This document shows positions 28,087 through 38,682 of a stretch of 64,000 bases of DNA, in pieces. The stretch spans positions 62,001 through 126,000 of the forward strand of contig NZ_QXXA01000011.1 in NCBI RefSeq assembly GCF_009911265.1, read 5' to 3'. A model generated the notes under the pieces. The model made no database searches and was not told where the DNA came from. It saw only the letters and a program-made list of their open reading frames with translations. How positions within the stretch are numbered: position 1 is the stretch's first letter; each line of letters starts with the position of its first letter. The translations under genes and the position numbers were made by a program. This DNA is from Senegalia massiliensis. GTDB lineage: Bacteria; Bacillota; Clostridia; Tissierellales; SIT17.

Positions 28087-29430
28087 TTAATATATTCCTT
28101 GTGCCATCATTGCTTCTGCTACTTTTAAGAATCCTGCAATATTTGCACCAGCAACTAGATTATATCCAAATCCATTTTGTTCTGCTGCAAAACGAGCATT
28201 TTCATGTATATCTTTCATTATCTTTTTTAAATTTTGGTCTACTTCTTCTTCTGTCCATGATAATCTTAAGCTATTTTGTGCCATTTCAAGTCCAGAACAT
28301 GCAACTCCACCAGCATTTGCTGCTTTTGAAGGACCTACTATTAATCCTTGTTCTTGTAAATATTTAAGTGCATCATTTGTTGTAGGCATATTTGACACTT
28401 CACAGTAGTATTTTAATCCATTTTCTACCATTTTCTTAGCATCTTCCATATGCACTTCATTTTGAGTTGCACAAGGCATTGCTATATCAACTTTAACACC
28501 CCATGGTTTTTCTCCTTCAAAATACTCTACTCCAAATTTATCAGCATAATCTTTTACTTTATCTCTACCTGACATTCTCATTTCAACCATGTAGTTTATT
28601 TTTTCTTCTCCAGTTACTCCATCTGGATCATAAATATACCCATCTGGTCCTGAAAGTGTAACTACTTTTCCACCTAGTTCATTTATTTTTTGAACTATAC
28701 CCCAAGACACATTACCAAATCCAGAAATAGATACTGTTTTGCCTTCAAATGTATCTCCATGATAATTTAATATTTCATTCATAAAGTATGCAGCACCAAA
28801 ACCTGTTGCTTCTGGTCTTATTAAACTTCCACCATATGATAATCCTTTACCTGTTATAACCCCGTTTTCAAATGCGCCTCTTATTCTTCTATATTGTCCA
28901 TATAAATATCCTATTTCTCTAGCACTTACACCTATGTCCCCTGCTGGAATATCTACATCTGGTCCAATATGTCTATATAATTCAGTCATATAAGCTTCAC
29001 AGAAATTTCTTATTTCACGATCAGATTTACCTCTTGGGTCAAAATCAGAACCACCTTTACCTCCACCCATTGGAAGACCTGTAAGTGAATTTTTAAATGT
29101 TTGTTCAAATCCTAAAAACTTTATAATACCTGAATATACTGATGGATGGAATCTTAATCCACCTTTATATGGTCCTATTGCTCCGTTAAATTGAACTCTC
29201 ATACCACGATTAACTTGAATTTTACCTTCATCATCTTGCCAAGCTACTTTAAAAGATATTTGTCTTTCAGGTTCAGCCATTCTTTCTAATATATTTGCTT
29301 CAACATATTCTGGATGATTTTCTAATACTGGTTCTAATGTACTATAAACCTCTTCTATTGTTTGAATAAATTCTGGTTCATCTGCATTCCTCTGCTTTAC
29401 TTTCTCAATTACCTCTTCTACATAAGACAT
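28087..29430 (-). CDS. gdhA: glutamate dehydrogenase
   Basis: Reversible oxidative deamination of glutamate to 2-oxoglutarate and ammonia. 447 residues, hexameric small-subunit class. Substrate/catalytic region LPMGGGKGGSDFDPRGKSDREI (catalytic Lys in G-G-K-G-G-S), D-V-D-I-P-A-G-D-I-G-V, and the Rossmann loop SISGFGNVSWG. NAD versus NADP use was not decided from sequence alone. In amino-acid fermenters it feeds Stickland oxidation through glutamate. Monocistronic with a good AGGGAGGAG site and its own terminator. Confidence 0.97.
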   Translation of the reverse strand: MSYVEEVIEKVKQRNADEPEFIQTIEEVYSTLEPVLENHPEYVEANILERMAEPERQISFKVAWQDDEGKIQVNRGMRVQFNGAIGPYKGGLRFHPSVYSGIIKFLGFEQTFKNSLTGLPMGGGKGGSDFDPRGKSDREIRNFCEAYMTELYRHIGPDVDIPAGDIGVSAREIGYLYGQYRRIRGAFENGVITGKGLSYGGSLIRPEATGFGAAYFMNEILNYHGDTFEGKTVSISGFGNVSWGIVQKINELGGKVVTLSGPDGYIYDPDGVTGEEKINYMVEMRMSGRDKVKDYADKFGVEYFEGEKPWGVKVDIAMPCATQNEVHMEDAKKMVENGLKYYCEVSNMPTTNDALKYLQEQGLIVGPSKAANAGGVACSGLEMAQNSLRLSWTEEEVDQNLKKIMKDIHENARFAAEQNGFGYNLVAGANIAGFLKVAEAMMAQGIY

Positions 29431-29572
29431 TAAAAAACTCCTCCCTTTTTTTGAACTATTAATATATTATGTAACTATATTAACCAAACTCAAATTATGA
29501 AAACCTTTTCACGAATATTGCCTTTCAATACAATCTTATGATAACATAAGAAATTTTTTTTGTAAATAAATA

Positions 29573-30388
29573 TTAAGGATTCATAACTTTTTTTATATTA
29601 ACATTAACACTTAATACATTTAAAGAAGTAGTATACTCTATTTCTTCAATTATATATCTTTGTAACTTCTCTATAAATGAAGGTAAGACTTCTAATTTAT
29701 TAATATTTATATCTACATTTATTTCTATACCATGAATGTTATTTTTTATATAAATATTATTTATTCTTTCTACATTAGATAATTTGTATCCTGCAATTTT
29801 TATTAAATCTTTAAGTACTCCATTGGATATAGTATATTTACCAAAATAACTAAATGTAGGTCGTACTACAGTTTTTTCATAAACATCTTCTTTATTTTTT
29901 TCATCTTTTCTTCTAAATATTTTAAGTGTATCAATAAAATATCCTGAAAAATCTTTTTTAACTTCAAATGTAGGTACTGGGATTATATGCTTTCCTTCTT
30001 TTTGTCTAGATTTTTTTGCAATTAGTATTTCTTCTTTTTTAGATATTTGATCTATATAAATTCTTTCAGATATTTTAGGAAGTTCTAATGTATTTGCAAT
30101 TCTTTCTACCATTTTATCTGAAGTACCAAGTATTAAAATTTTATCTAGAGCACCTGCTTTTAATACCTCCATTACTTCTTTTTTATGATCATCGTCCATA
30201 AATAATGCTCTTTTCACTGCACTAATAGTTGAACTTTCTCTTTTAGCAGATTTACCTGCCATTACTTTTGCTCCTTTTATAAGTAATCCATCATCCAATA
30301 TATATTTAATTTTTTTATCTTTTGCAACATTTATAGCTTTATAGCTCTTTCCTGTTCCACTTTCTCCTACTAAGGCATAAACCTTCAA
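29573..30388 (-). CDS. P-loop ATPase with Asp23/Gls24-like C-terminal domain
   Basis: 271 residues. The likely start is TTG 30388, seven bases after GAGGTG; a GTG three codons upstream is part of that site. The N-terminal half is a nucleotide-binding domain ([50 protein letters not shown]). The C-terminal ~80 residues read like an Asp23/Gls24 module (TISNGVLKDLIKIAGYKLSNVERINNIYI...LQRYIIEEIEYTTSLNVLSVNVNIKKV). Asp23 proteins are envelope-stress factors near the membrane. The fusion suggests an ATP-dependent stress protein. The activity is unknown. Confidence 0.7.
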   Translation of the reverse strand: MKVYALVGESGTGKSYKAINVAKDKKIKYILDDGLLIKGAKVMAGKSAKRESSTISAVKRALFMDDDHKKEVMEVLKAGALDKILILGTSDKMVERIANTLELPKISERIYIDQISKKEEILIAKKSRQKEGKHIIPVPTFEVKKDFSGYFIDTLKIFRRKDEKNKEDVYEKTVVRPTFSYFGKYTISNGVLKDLIKIAGYKLSNVERINNIYIKNNIHGIEINVDININKLEVLPSFIEKLQRYIIEEIEYTTSLNVLSVNVNIKKVMNP

Positions 30389-30427
30389 ATAAATCACCTC
30401 AAATTTTTAGATATAGAATATTATAAC

Positions 30428-30457
30428 AAAAGGAATCAGCATATGCTAATTCCTTTT
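30428..30457 (-). terminator. terminator after the chemoreceptor gene
   Basis: Near-perfect hairpin with arms AAAAGGAATCAGCAT and ATGCTAATTCCTTTT (one mismatch), just past the stop codon at 30462. Confidence 0.75.
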
Positions 30458-30461
30458 AAAT

Positions 30462-32543
30462 TTATATTTTAAATCTATCAATTTCACTATTTAGCTTATC
30501 TGCTAAACTATTTAAATTATTAGCAAGTACTGCTACTTGTTCCACTGCAGATGTTTGTTGTTGCATTGAAGCACTAACTTCTTCTGAAGCTGCAGCTGTC
30601 TCTTCTGATACAGATGATATATTTTGTATAGAATCTATTAATTTATCTTTTCCACTTTCTATAGATTTTATAGCATCATTCATTCCTTCAATTCTGCTTG
30701 ATATATCGTCAATTTTGTATGATATTTTTCCAAAACTATCATTTACTTTACCTACTGCATTACCTTGTTTAACTGAACTTTCTTTTACATCATTCATAAC
30801 ATTTACTGTGTTTTTACTTTGAGTTTGAATTCCAACTATTATTTCTCTTATTTCATCTGCTGCTTTTCCAGACCCTTCTGCAAGTTGTCTTATTTCATTT
30901 GCAACAACTGCAAATCCTTTTCCATGCTCTCCTGCTCTTGCAGCTTCTATAGATGCATTTAATGCAAGTAAATTTGTCTGTTCTGCTATTGATGTAATAG
31001 TTTCTAATATATTTCCTATGTTTTTAGATTTATCATTTAATTCAAGTACTGCTTTTTCTATGTTTTCTGTAGTAGTCTTATTTTCTATATTTTCATTCTT
31101 TAATGTTTCTACTGCTTCTACACCACTTATATTTAAATCCATTACATCATTAGTAGAATTCATTATCTGTTCACTACTTGTCACAAGCTCGTTTATTTTA
31201 TCTCCAAATCCTGAAACCATCTGTGCTCCCGTTTCTGCATCTCCTGCTTGCTCAGATGCTCCCTTCGCTATCTCTTCTACTGTACGAGCTACTTCTTCAG
31301 CAGATGCACTAGTTTGCTCCGATGTAGCTGCTAATTCTTGAGAAGAACTGATTACTTCCATAGATACATTTTTTGAACCTTTTATAAGGTTTTTAACTTC
31401 TTCTATCATCAAATTAAATGTATCAGATAATATTCCAATTTCATCATTAGATTTTACATCTGATCGCACAGTAAAATCACCTTTTTTCACTTTTTCCATA
31501 TCAGTTACTAACTTATTTATAGGTTTTGTTATTCTTCTAGAAAAGATTATTGCTATTATACTTCCTATTAATAATACAACTAGAGCTATTTCTATTGTAT
31601 AAATAAGTATTTTATTAACTTCATCTTTTATTTCATTCATATATGTAGCATTTAAAACTTTCCAATCTAATCTATCTATTGTATCAAATGTTGTAAATTT
31701 ATCTAGTTCTTTTCCTTCTTCTTCCATTGAATATTCTACTAAACCTGACTTATCTTTCTCTACAGCTTTTTTTAGTTTTTCAACAGGGATTTCCTTACCA
31801 ATCAATTCACTATTTGGATGTGTCATTATATTATTATTTTTATCTAATAAGACTAGTTGAGTATTTTCACCAAAATCTATCTCAGCTAACCTTTCATTTA
31901 TAACATTTAAAGACAGGTCAATAGCTATTACTCCAACGAGTTTATCTCCATTGTATACAGGGTTAGAAAGAGTTATTATTGTATCTTTTGTATCTGCGTC
32001 TACATAAGGTTCATTCCAGACTAAACCATTAGACTCTTTTGCCAAGTTATACCATGGTCTTGTAGTTGGATCATAAGAAGATTCTCCTAAGTCAGTTATA
32101 GGAAAATCATAAAAACCACCATTTGTGTCTCCAAAATATATACTTATTATTTCATTATATGTATTATAATATCTTTCTAATGAATTTGAAATTTTAGATA
32201 TTTGCTCTTCACTTAATTCACTATTTTCTTCTGCCAAATCTATATTTGTAAGACTTGGATCATTTGATATAATATTTAAACTCTTTTCATAACTTGAAAA
32301 ATACTTATCCATAGTGCTTTTTACTTCTTTTGTGAATATTTTTGATGTATCTTGTAACTCACCTTTTAATGAGTTAACAGTCACTAAAAAAGAAGAACTC
32401 CCAATAAACACTACTGTTAAAAGTATTATTACTATTATTAATGTTACCAGTTTTTTAGTTAAGCTCTTTTTTCCTATTCTTTTTTTCTTTTCACCTTTAC
32501 CCCCTTGTTTAAATTTTGATAATATTTTTTTGAATTGTTTCAA
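30462..32543 (-). CDS. methyl-accepting chemotaxis protein
   Basis: A transmembrane chemoreceptor that controls CheA. 693 residues from TTG 32543, which has GGAGGTG eight bases upstream. It has a basic cytoplasmic N-terminus, TM1 (about 32-53), an extracellular dCache sensor (about 60-310, with W-Y-N-L-A-K and N-E-P-Y-V-D characteristic of the ligand-facing half), TM2 (about 315-337), HAMP (about 337-390) and a long signalling coiled coil. The tip is [36 protein letters not shown]. The Y-V-D-A-D-T-K-D pattern resembles amino-acid-binding dCache receptors. No CheR-binding pentapeptide at the C-terminus. Confidence 0.92.
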   Translation of the reverse strand: MKQFKKILSKFKQGGKGEKKKRIGKKSLTKKLVTLIIVIILLTVVFIGSSSFLVTVNSLKGELQDTSKIFTKEVKSTMDKYFSSYEKSLNIISNDPSLTNIDLAEENSELSEEQISKISNSLERYYNTYNEIISIYFGDTNGGFYDFPITDLGESSYDPTTRPWYNLAKESNGLVWNEPYVDADTKDTIITLSNPVYNGDKLVGVIAIDLSLNVINERLAEIDFGENTQLVLLDKNNNIMTHPNSELIGKEIPVEKLKKAVEKDKSGLVEYSMEEEGKELDKFTTFDTIDRLDWKVLNATYMNEIKDEVNKILIYTIEIALVVLLIGSIIAIIFSRRITKPINKLVTDMEKVKKGDFTVRSDVKSNDEIGILSDTFNLMIEEVKNLIKGSKNVSMEVISSSQELAATSEQTSASAEEVARTVEEIAKGASEQAGDAETGAQMVSGFGDKINELVTSSEQIMNSTNDVMDLNISGVEAVETLKNENIENKTTTENIEKAVLELNDKSKNIGNILETITSIAEQTNLLALNASIEAARAGEHGKGFAVVANEIRQLAEGSGKAADEIREIIVGIQTQSKNTVNVMNDVKESSVKQGNAVGKVNDSFGKISYKIDDISSRIEGMNDAIKSIESGKDKLIDSIQNISSVSEETAAASEEVSASMQQQTSAVEQVAVLANNLNSLADKLNSEIDRFKI

Positions 32544-32638
32544 TTTTTCCCCACCTCCATTATATATATCGACATATTTCGTACTTTTTTTAATGTTATT
32601 AAAATATTTTAATAAATACATATCACTTTTTACATAAA

Positions 32639-32670
32639 AAATAGTCTAGTTAAAATTAACTAGACTATTT
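32639..32670 (-). terminator. terminator of the bcd-etf operon
   Basis: 15-bp perfect arms AAATAGTCTAGTTAA/TTAACTAGACTATTT with a 2-base loop, about 50 bases past the etfA stop codon. Confidence 0.85.
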
Positions 32671-32719
32671 AAAAATTATTTTTGGTCAGCTGTAACTTTT
32701 AGAAATCAACTGCCTTAAT

Positions 32720-33943
32720 TTAAGATTCTACTGCCTTTAAAGCTGTAACTATATCATCTACATTGTCAAGAGCTTCTAATAATTCTGGAATTACTTCAAA
32801 TAAGTCTCCTACAATACCATAGTCTGCAACTTTAAATATTGGTGCATCAGGATTTTTATTTATTGCTACAATACAATCAGAAGATTGCATACCAGCTAAA
32901 TGCTGTATAGCACCTGATATTCCTGCTGCAATATATAATTTTGGTCTTACTGTAGTTCCAGTTTGACCTACTTGATGAGAATGCTCAATCCATCCTTCAT
33001 CTACTGCTGCACGAGATGCTCCTACTACTCCACCTAATTTTTCTGATAATTTTTCAAGTAATTCAAATCCTTCAATTGTTTGAACTCCTCTACCACCAGC
33101 AACAATTATTGGAGCTTCATCAAGAGCTACTGTTTCTTTTTCAGATTTTACTATTTCTAATACTTCTGTTTTAAGATCTCCATCTTTAAATGCTACTTCA
33201 ATATTTTCTATAGTTCCTACTGCATTTTCATTGTACTTAGCTTTTTCCATAACTCCAGGTCTAACTGTAGACATTTGTGGTCTGTTATTTGGACAAACTA
33301 TTGTAGCCATTAAATTTCCACCAAACGCTGGACGTGTTTGAAGTAATTTTCCATCTTCTTCATCTATTTCTAAGCGAGTACAATCTGCTGTAAGTCCTGT
33401 AGCTACTTTAGCTGATACTCTTGGTCCTAAATCTCTACCAATTGTTGTAGCACCTATCAACATTATTTCAGGCTTTTTATCTTCTATAAGATCAGATATT
33501 ACCTTAGCATAAGCATCAGTAGTATAATTTTCTAATTTTTCATGATCTACTTTTAGAACTTTATCTGCACCATATTTAACTAGCTTTTCAGCGTTTTCAT
33601 CTAAATCTTTACCTAATAATACAGCACTTAATTCTACTCCACGTTTATCTGCTATTTTTCTTCCTTCACCAAGGAGCTCTATAGAAACATTTAATACTTC
33701 ACCAGATCTTTGCTCTGCAAATACCCATACTCCTTTATAGTCATCTATATTAATTTTACTTTGTACCTCTTCTTCATCTTTAACTATTGCATCCACTGGA
33801 CAAGCTTCAACACATTGTCCACAAAGTGTACAATTATCCTTTATAGTTGCTTTTTTATCAATCATATCTATAGCATCAAATGGACATACTTTTACGCATA
33901 TTCCACAACCAATACATTTGTCTGTTATTACTCTTATAGCCAT
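32720..33943 (-). CDS. etfA: electron transfer flavoprotein alpha subunit with N-terminal ferredoxin domain
   Basis: 407 residues, about 70 longer than a plain EtfA. The extra N-terminus is a 2x[4Fe-4S] ferredoxin: C-I-G-C-G-I-C-V-K-V-C-P and C-T-L-C-G-Q-C-V-E-A-C-P. The FAD-binding C-terminal domain has GGRGVQTIEGFELLEKLSEKLGG, VGQTGTTVRPKLYIAAGISGAIQHLAGM and the terminal NKNPDAPIFKVADYGIVGDLFEVIPEL. A ferredoxin extension on EtfA is known from the caffeyl-CoA reductase complex and some other bifurcating Etf systems, so low-potential ferredoxin reduction is plausible. Last gene of bcd-etfB-etfA. Confidence 0.94.
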   Translation of the reverse strand: MAIRVITDKCIGCGICVKVCPFDAIDMIDKKATIKDNCTLCGQCVEACPVDAIVKDEEEVQSKINIDDYKGVWVFAEQRSGEVLNVSIELLGEGRKIADKRGVELSAVLLGKDLDENAEKLVKYGADKVLKVDHEKLENYTTDAYAKVISDLIEDKKPEIMLIGATTIGRDLGPRVSAKVATGLTADCTRLEIDEEDGKLLQTRPAFGGNLMATIVCPNNRPQMSTVRPGVMEKAKYNENAVGTIENIEVAFKDGDLKTEVLEIVKSEKETVALDEAPIIVAGGRGVQTIEGFELLEKLSEKLGGVVGASRAAVDEGWIEHSHQVGQTGTTVRPKLYIAAGISGAIQHLAGMQSSDCIVAINKNPDAPIFKVADYGIVGDLFEVIPELLEALDNVDDIVTALKAVES

Positions 33944-33962
33944 TATTGTCCCTCCTTTGGTT

Positions 33963-34748
33963 TTATATTATTTGTCTTTCTTTAAGTCTAACTATTAAAT
34001 TTCTTACTTTTTCTTCAGTTGTTCCTTCTAATTTTTCTCCAGCACCTTTTGTAGCAGGTGTAAATGACTTTTTAACCTGTGTTGGAGATCCTTTAAGTCC
34101 TATTTGTGTATTATCAACTATTATGTCATCTAATGACCATACTTTTATTTCCTTTTCTCTAAATGCATCATATATTCCTCTAATTGAAGGATATCTAGGT
34201 TCATTTAATTCACCTATTGCAGTAAGAAGTACTGGCATATTTGTCTTTACTTTATAATATCCATCTTCTATTGCTCTATGAGCTATTACTGCATCTCCTT
34301 CCACGTCTAATTTTTCAACATAAGTTATTTGTGGCAAATCAAGATGCTCTGCAATTTGTGGTCCAACTTGTGCTGTATCACCATCTATTGCTTGTCTTCC
34401 ACAGAATATGATATCAAAATTACCTAATCTCTTTATTGCTCCAGCAAGGGTAGTAGATGTTGCCCAAGTGTCTGCTCCAGCAAACGCTCTATCACTTAAT
34501 AATATAGCATCATCTGCACCCATAGCTAAAGCTTCTTTTAGAGCTAATTTTGCTTGAGGTGGTCCCATAGTTAGTACAGTTACATTTGCATTATATTTAT
34601 CTTTTAATCTTAAAGCTTCTTCCAAAGCATTTCTATCATCAGGATTTATTATACTTGGAACGCCTTCTCTTATAAGAGTTCCTGTTTTTTTGTCTATTCT
34701 TACTTCATTTGTATCAGGAACTTGCTTTATACATACAATAATATTCAT
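33963..34748 (-). CDS. etfB: electron transfer flavoprotein beta subunit
   Basis: 261 residues from ATG 34748 (GGAGGAAAGAG upstream). MNIIVCIKQVPDTNEVRIDKKTGTLIREGV and LKEALAMGADDAILLSDRAFAGADTWATS are typical of the bifurcating EtfB group. The region DIIFCGRQAIDGDTAQVGPQIAEHL lies in the conserved flavin/AMP-binding area. It lies 20 bases after the bcd stop. It pairs with EtfA and the dehydrogenase encoded in the same operon. Confidence 0.95.
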   Translation of the reverse strand: MNIIVCIKQVPDTNEVRIDKKTGTLIREGVPSIINPDDRNALEEALRLKDKYNANVTVLTMGPPQAKLALKEALAMGADDAILLSDRAFAGADTWATSTTLAGAIKRLGNFDIIFCGRQAIDGDTAQVGPQIAEHLDLPQITYVEKLDVEGDAVIAHRAIEDGYYKVKTNMPVLLTAIGELNEPRYPSIRGIYDAFREKEIKVWSLDDIIVDNTQIGLKGSPTQVKKSFTPATKGAGEKLEGTTEEKVRNLIVRLKERQII

Positions 34749-34768
34749 CCTCTTTCCTCCTATCATTT

Positions 34769-35908
34769 TTAAGCTAACACATTTCCAGCTATAACCATTT
34801 TTTGAACTTCTGAAGTTCCTTCATATATCTCTGTAATCTTAGCATCTCTCATCATTCTTTCTACTGGATAATCTTTTGTATATCCATATCCACCATGTAA
34901 TTGAACTGCTTTTGTAGTAACTTCCATTGCAACTTCTGATGCATAAAGTTTTGCCATAGCAGCTTCTTTTCCATAAGAAAGACCTTTTGCCTTTTTATCT
35001 GCTGCATTATATACAAGTAATCTTGCTGCATTAATTTTAGTTTCCATTTCTGCTATCATCCATTGTAATCCTTGGAATTTTGCTATCGGTCTACCAAACT
35101 GTTCTCTTTCTTTTACATATTTCACTGCTTCATCCATAGCACCTTGAGCAATTCCTAGTGCTTGAGCAGCAATACCAATTCTTCCTCCATCAAGAGTAGA
35201 CATAGCTATTTTAAATCCTTTTCCTTCAGAACCTAATAAGTTTTCTTTAGGAACTTTTACATTTTGGAATATTAATTCTGTTGTAGCTGATGCTCTTATA
35301 CCTAATTTATCTTCTTTTTTACCAATTTTAAATCCTTCATAGTCTGCTTCAACTATAAATGCACTTATACCGCGAGTACCCTTTAATTTATCAGTCATAG
35401 CCATTATGATGTAAACATCTGCTTGGCCACCATTTGTAATAAATACTTTTGAACCATTTAATATATAATGGTCTCCTTCTAATTTTGCAACTGTTTGTTG
35501 ACCAGCTGCATCAGTACCAGCATTAGGCTCTGTTAAACCAAATGCTCCTATTGATTTTCCTTCTGCAAGAGGTTTTAAATATTTTTGCTTTTGTTCTTCT
35601 GTACCATATTTATATATTGGCCATGCACCAAGTGATGTATGTGCTGATAATATAACACCTGTAGTACCGCATTTCTTAGATAGCTCTTCAACTGCTATAG
35701 CATAAGCAACTTCGTCTCCACCTGCTCCACCATACTCTTTAGGAAATGGTATTCCCATCATTTTGGCTTTCACCATTTTTTCAACTGTTTCTTTTGGATA
35801 TCTTTCAGTTTCATCTATTTCTGCTGCAATAGGTTTAACTTCTTTTTCAGAAAACTCTTCCATGACTTTTCTAATCATTTTTTGCTCGTCATTTAGACTG
35901 AAATTCAT
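34769..35908 (-). CDS. bcd: acyl-CoA dehydrogenase, butyryl-CoA dehydrogenase type
   Basis: A FAD enzyme interconverting short-chain acyl-CoA and enoyl-CoA. 379 residues from ATG 35908 (AAGGAGGG upstream). Visible are [15 protein letters not shown], the FAD loop [34 protein letters not shown] with the catalytic Glu in I-Y-E-G-T-S, and [16 protein letters not shown]. With EtfBA it likely forms an electron-bifurcating complex. No crt, hbd or thl gene accompanies it, so the acyl substrate (butyryl-CoA or an amino-acid-derived acyl-CoA) is open. Under a sigma-54 promoter and a Rex-like site. Confidence 0.94.
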   Translation of the reverse strand: MNFSLNDEQKMIRKVMEEFSEKEVKPIAAEIDETERYPKETVEKMVKAKMMGIPFPKEYGGAGGDEVAYAIAVEELSKKCGTTGVILSAHTSLGAWPIYKYGTEEQKQKYLKPLAEGKSIGAFGLTEPNAGTDAAGQQTVAKLEGDHYILNGSKVFITNGGQADVYIIMAMTDKLKGTRGISAFIVEADYEGFKIGKKEDKLGIRASATTELIFQNVKVPKENLLGSEGKGFKIAMSTLDGGRIGIAAQALGIAQGAMDEAVKYVKEREQFGRPIAKFQGLQWMIAEMETKINAARLLVYNAADKKAKGLSYGKEAAMAKLYASEVAMEVTTKAVQLHGGYGYTKDYPVERMMRDAKITEIYEGTSEVQKMVIAGNVLA

Positions 35909-35969
35909 TTTTTTACCCTCCTTAAATATACAAAACAATTATTTACTTTTTCGTTTCGTCTATTTATAA

Positions 35970-35985
35970 TGCATAATACGTGCCA
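35970..35985 (-). promoter_or_regulatory. sigma-54 promoter of bcd-etfBA
   Basis: On the minus strand TGGCACGTATTATGCA matches the -24/-12 consensus TGGCACG-N4-TTGCA with one change, keeping GG and GC at the required spacing. The expected transcript start is near 35958, 50 bases before bcd. Confidence 0.88.
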
Positions 35986-36072
35986 ATAGATAAAAAATTA
36001 TCATTTTTTATATTTAAATGCTTAAATTACTATGTTATATAATTTTTCTTGAAAAATAATAACTATATTTTA

Positions 36073-36090
36073 TTGTTAATTATATAACTA
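36073..36090. promoter_or_regulatory. Rex-like operator upstream of bcd
   Basis: TTGTTAATTATATAACTA resembles the clostridial Rex site TTGTTAA-N4-TTAACAA. Its core GTTAATTATATAAC is repeated exactly in front of rex itself (38685-38698). It lies between the sigma-54 promoter and the enhancer-like sites, so NADH/NAD control of the operon is likely. Confidence 0.62.
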
Positions 36091-36095
36091 ATTCT

Positions 36096-36182
36096 GTGTT
36101 GTTTCTTATACACTCAAAATAAAAACCCCTAATACTATTGTTAATTACAAGACAAAGATGATGTGTGTTAAATTTTATACAC
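36096..36182. promoter_or_regulatory. paired enhancer-like sites for the sigma-54 activator
   Basis: Two 18-base related palindromes, GTGTTGTTTCTTATACAC (36096-36113) and GTGTTAAATTTTATACAC (36165-36182), share GTGTT...TTATACAC and are 69 bases apart. They lie about 140-220 bases upstream of the predicted start, the usual distance for sigma-54 enhancers, and next to the activator gene. The whole 320-base gap (35909-36228) is thus regulatory DNA. Confidence 0.68.
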
Positions 36183-36203
36183 TGTATGGAAATCAAGACA
36201 TAA

Positions 36204-36227
36204 TAAAAACTTAGGTTTCCCTAAGCT
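36204..36227 (-). terminator. terminator after the sigma-54 activator
   Basis: The minus strand has CTTAGG-GAAA-CCTAAG followed by TTTTTATT, starting at the stop codon of the regulator gene. Confidence 0.72.
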
Positions 36228-36228
36228 T

Positions 36229-37977
36229 TTATTCTATCTTATATTTATCCATTTTTTCATATAATGAAGACCTACTAATATTTAGTATCTTTGCTGCATG
36301 TACCCTATTTCCACTTGTAAGTTCAAGGGCATTTATTATTGTATTTCTCTCAGTAATTTCTACTGCTTTTTTTAATGAAAAACTACTTTCTTCATTATTA
36401 TTATTTTTACCTCTTATATATTCAGGTAAATGAGGAATATCTATCTCACATCCTGACTCAACAATATTTATAGCTCTTTCAAGTACATTTTCAAGTTGTC
36501 TTACATTACCAGGCCAATGATATGTCTTTAAAACATTCCTAGCCCCATCAGATATTCCCTTAATATATTTACCTACATCACCTTTATGTTTTTCTAACAA
36601 TATATCTATTAAAATATCTAAATCTTCTTTTCTTTCTCTTAAAGGAGGAATATTAAGTTTTATAACATTTAATCTATAATATAAATCTTCTCTAAATTCG
36701 CCTTTTCTAATCATACTGCTTAAATCTTTATTCGTAGCAGATATAACCCTTACATCAATTGGATGTGTCTTATTAGAACCAATTGGTTCCAATTCTTTTT
36801 CTTGTAAAACTCTAAGTATCTTAGCTTGCATATTTAATGGCATATCTCCTATTTCATCTAAGAAAATAGTACCTCCATCAGCTAATTTAAATTTTCCTAT
36901 TTTACCACCTTTTTTTGAACCAGTGAAAGCTCCTTCTTCATATCCAAATAACTCTGATTCTAATAAATCCTCTGGTATTGCAGCACAATTCATTTTTACA
37001 AATGGTTTTAATTTTCTTGGACTTGCATTATGAATAGAATGGGCAAATAACTCTTTACCTGTTCCACTCTCACCTACTACAAGTATTGTAGAGTTACTTT
37101 TTGAAGATTTTTGTGCAAGTAACTTTACTTTATTCATAATATCACTATTTGATGGAATATTTTCAAATGAATATTTAGCTCTTCTTTCTTTTATAAGTTC
37201 TTTTTTATAATATTTAAGTTCATTTTTAATAACATTTAACTTGTTAGCAAGTGAATTTACCTGTTGTATGTCTCTAAACATGATTTTTCCTATAGCACCA
37301 ACCACTTTACCATCTTCAACAATTGGTATTCTCATAGCTACAATATTTCTTGAACCTATTTTTTGTATTTCTCCAATTTCTGATTCGCCTGTATCAAGTA
37401 TTACATGAAGTCTTGTATTTTCTATTACATTTGTAACATCTTTTCCTATTACATCATCTTTATCCACATTCAAAAATTTTGCATAAGACTGATTTATCAT
37501 AGTTATTTTTCTACTTTTATCAATTACAACTATTCCATCATATGCATTGTTTAATATGGTCTTTAATGTTCCAGTTAAGTTTTTTTCTGTATCTAACTTC
37601 CTATTAATTACATTGTTTGTATTATAATATGCTTTTAATAAATCAGTATTTGTCAAAACTCCTACTAAATTATTTTCTTTATCTAATACTAAATTCCTAC
37701 CCATATTCATATCTAATATTTTATCTGTGTCCTGATCTGGATAAATCCATTTGATGTCCTTATTCATTATATCTTTAATTTCACTATTTAAATCTATATT
37801 ATTCGATATAGCATAATACAAGTTTTCTTTTTGAAAAATCCCTATAAGTTCTCCTTTAGAATCTAATACAGGTAAAGAGTCTATCTTATTATCATACATT
37901 AATTTTGTAGCATATATTATTTGTTTATCTTGATTTATAGTTATAGGATTTCTAGTCATTACATCATTTACTCTCAT
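36229..37977 (-). CDS. sigma-54-dependent activator with CBS pair and PAS domain
   Basis: 582 residues from ATG 37977 (GGAGG upstream; an earlier in-frame ATG lacks a site). Order: CBS pair (1-120, [14 protein letters not shown] and [13 protein letters not shown]), PAS (about 140-240, [23 protein letters not shown]), AAA+ motor (about 275-510) with Walker [15 protein letters not shown] (last residue S where the classical loop has A), Walker [13 protein letters not shown] and the arginine-finger region, and a Fis-type HTH (about 540-580, [20 protein letters not shown]). CBS domains sense adenine nucleotides, PAS a small ligand or redox state. It probably drives the neighbouring bcd-etfBA promoter. 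Confidence 0.92.
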   Translation of the reverse strand: MRVNDVMTRNPITINQDKQIIYATKLMYDNKIDSLPVLDSKGELIGIFQKENLYYAISNNIDLNSEIKDIMNKDIKWIYPDQDTDKILDMNMGRNLVLDKENNLVGVLTNTDLLKAYYNTNNVINRKLDTEKNLTGTLKTILNNAYDGIVVIDKSRKITMINQSYAKFLNVDKDDVIGKDVTNVIENTRLHVILDTGESEIGEIQKIGSRNIVAMRIPIVEDGKVVGAIGKIMFRDIQQVNSLANKLNVIKNELKYYKKELIKERRAKYSFENIPSNSDIMNKVKLLAQKSSKSNSTILVVGESGTGKELFAHSIHNASPRKLKPFVKMNCAAIPEDLLESELFGYEEGAFTGSKKGGKIGKFKLADGGTIFLDEIGDMPLNMQAKILRVLQEKELEPIGSNKTHPIDVRVISATNKDLSSMIRKGEFREDLYYRLNVIKLNIPPLRERKEDLDILIDILLEKHKGDVGKYIKGISDGARNVLKTYHWPGNVRQLENVLERAINIVESGCEIDIPHLPEYIRGKNNNNEESSFSLKKAVEITERNTIINALELTSGNRVHAAKILNISRSSLYEKMDKYKIE

Positions 37978-38018
37978 AATTTCCTCCATATTAGAAAAGG
38001 CCATCTATAAGACGGCCT

Positions 38019-38648
38019 TTATTTTTTCTCTTTTAAAAGATAAGATAATGTAAATAAACTCTCATTTAAATGTACATCTTCAACTGTTATGTTTTCTGGT
38101 ACTTTTAGATCTGCTGGAGCAAAGTTCCAAATACCTGTAACTCCACTTTCTACTAAAGTATCAGCTATTTCTTGACTACCTTCTTTAGGTGTACATATAA
38201 TACCTATTTCAATATCATTCTCTTTTATAAAATCACCCATATCTTCCATAGCCTTAACTTCTACATCTCTTAATTTTTTTCCTGTTACTTTAGGATTTTT
38301 ATCAAATATACCTAAAATTTCAAATCCTGAATCTGAAAACCCTCTGTAATTTGCAATTGCTTGACCTAAATTACCTGCTCCTATTAGTACAGCACGATAT
38401 GTTTTATCTAATCCTAAAATTTTCCCTAATTCTCTTTGTAGATCTTCTACATTATAACCATAACCTTGTTGTCCAAACCCACCAAAATTATTTAAATCTT
38501 GTCTTATCTGAGAAGCAGTAAAATCTGTAAGTTTACTTAGCTCCTTTGATGAAATCCTTTTAATATCATTTTCTAGAAGTTCAGACAAATATCTATAATA
38601 TTTCGGCAGTCTTCTTATTACAGCCATAGAAACATTTTTATTTTTCAT
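38019..38648 (-). CDS. rex: redox-sensing transcriptional repressor Rex
   Basis: 209 residues: an N-terminal winged helix (AVIRRLPKYYRYLSELLENDIKRISSKELSKLTDFTASQIRQDLNNFG) and a Rossmann domain with IGAGNLGQAIANYRGF that binds NADH/NAD. NADH release-and-bind controls DNA binding at fermentation genes. A Rex-type palindrome lies in its own promoter region, suggesting autoregulation. It is just upstream of the sigma-54 activator, separated by a short GGCC hairpin (about 37990-38014). Confidence 0.96.
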   Translation of the reverse strand: MKNKNVSMAVIRRLPKYYRYLSELLENDIKRISSKELSKLTDFTASQIRQDLNNFGGFGQQGYGYNVEDLQRELGKILGLDKTYRAVLIGAGNLGQAIANYRGFSDSGFEILGIFDKNPKVTGKKLRDVEVKAMEDMGDFIKENDIEIGIICTPKEGSQEIADTLVESGVTGIWNFAPADLKVPENITVEDVHLNESLFTLSYLLKEKK

Positions 38649-38682
38649 TTCTAATCCCTCTCATTCATTCAAATTTATAAAT

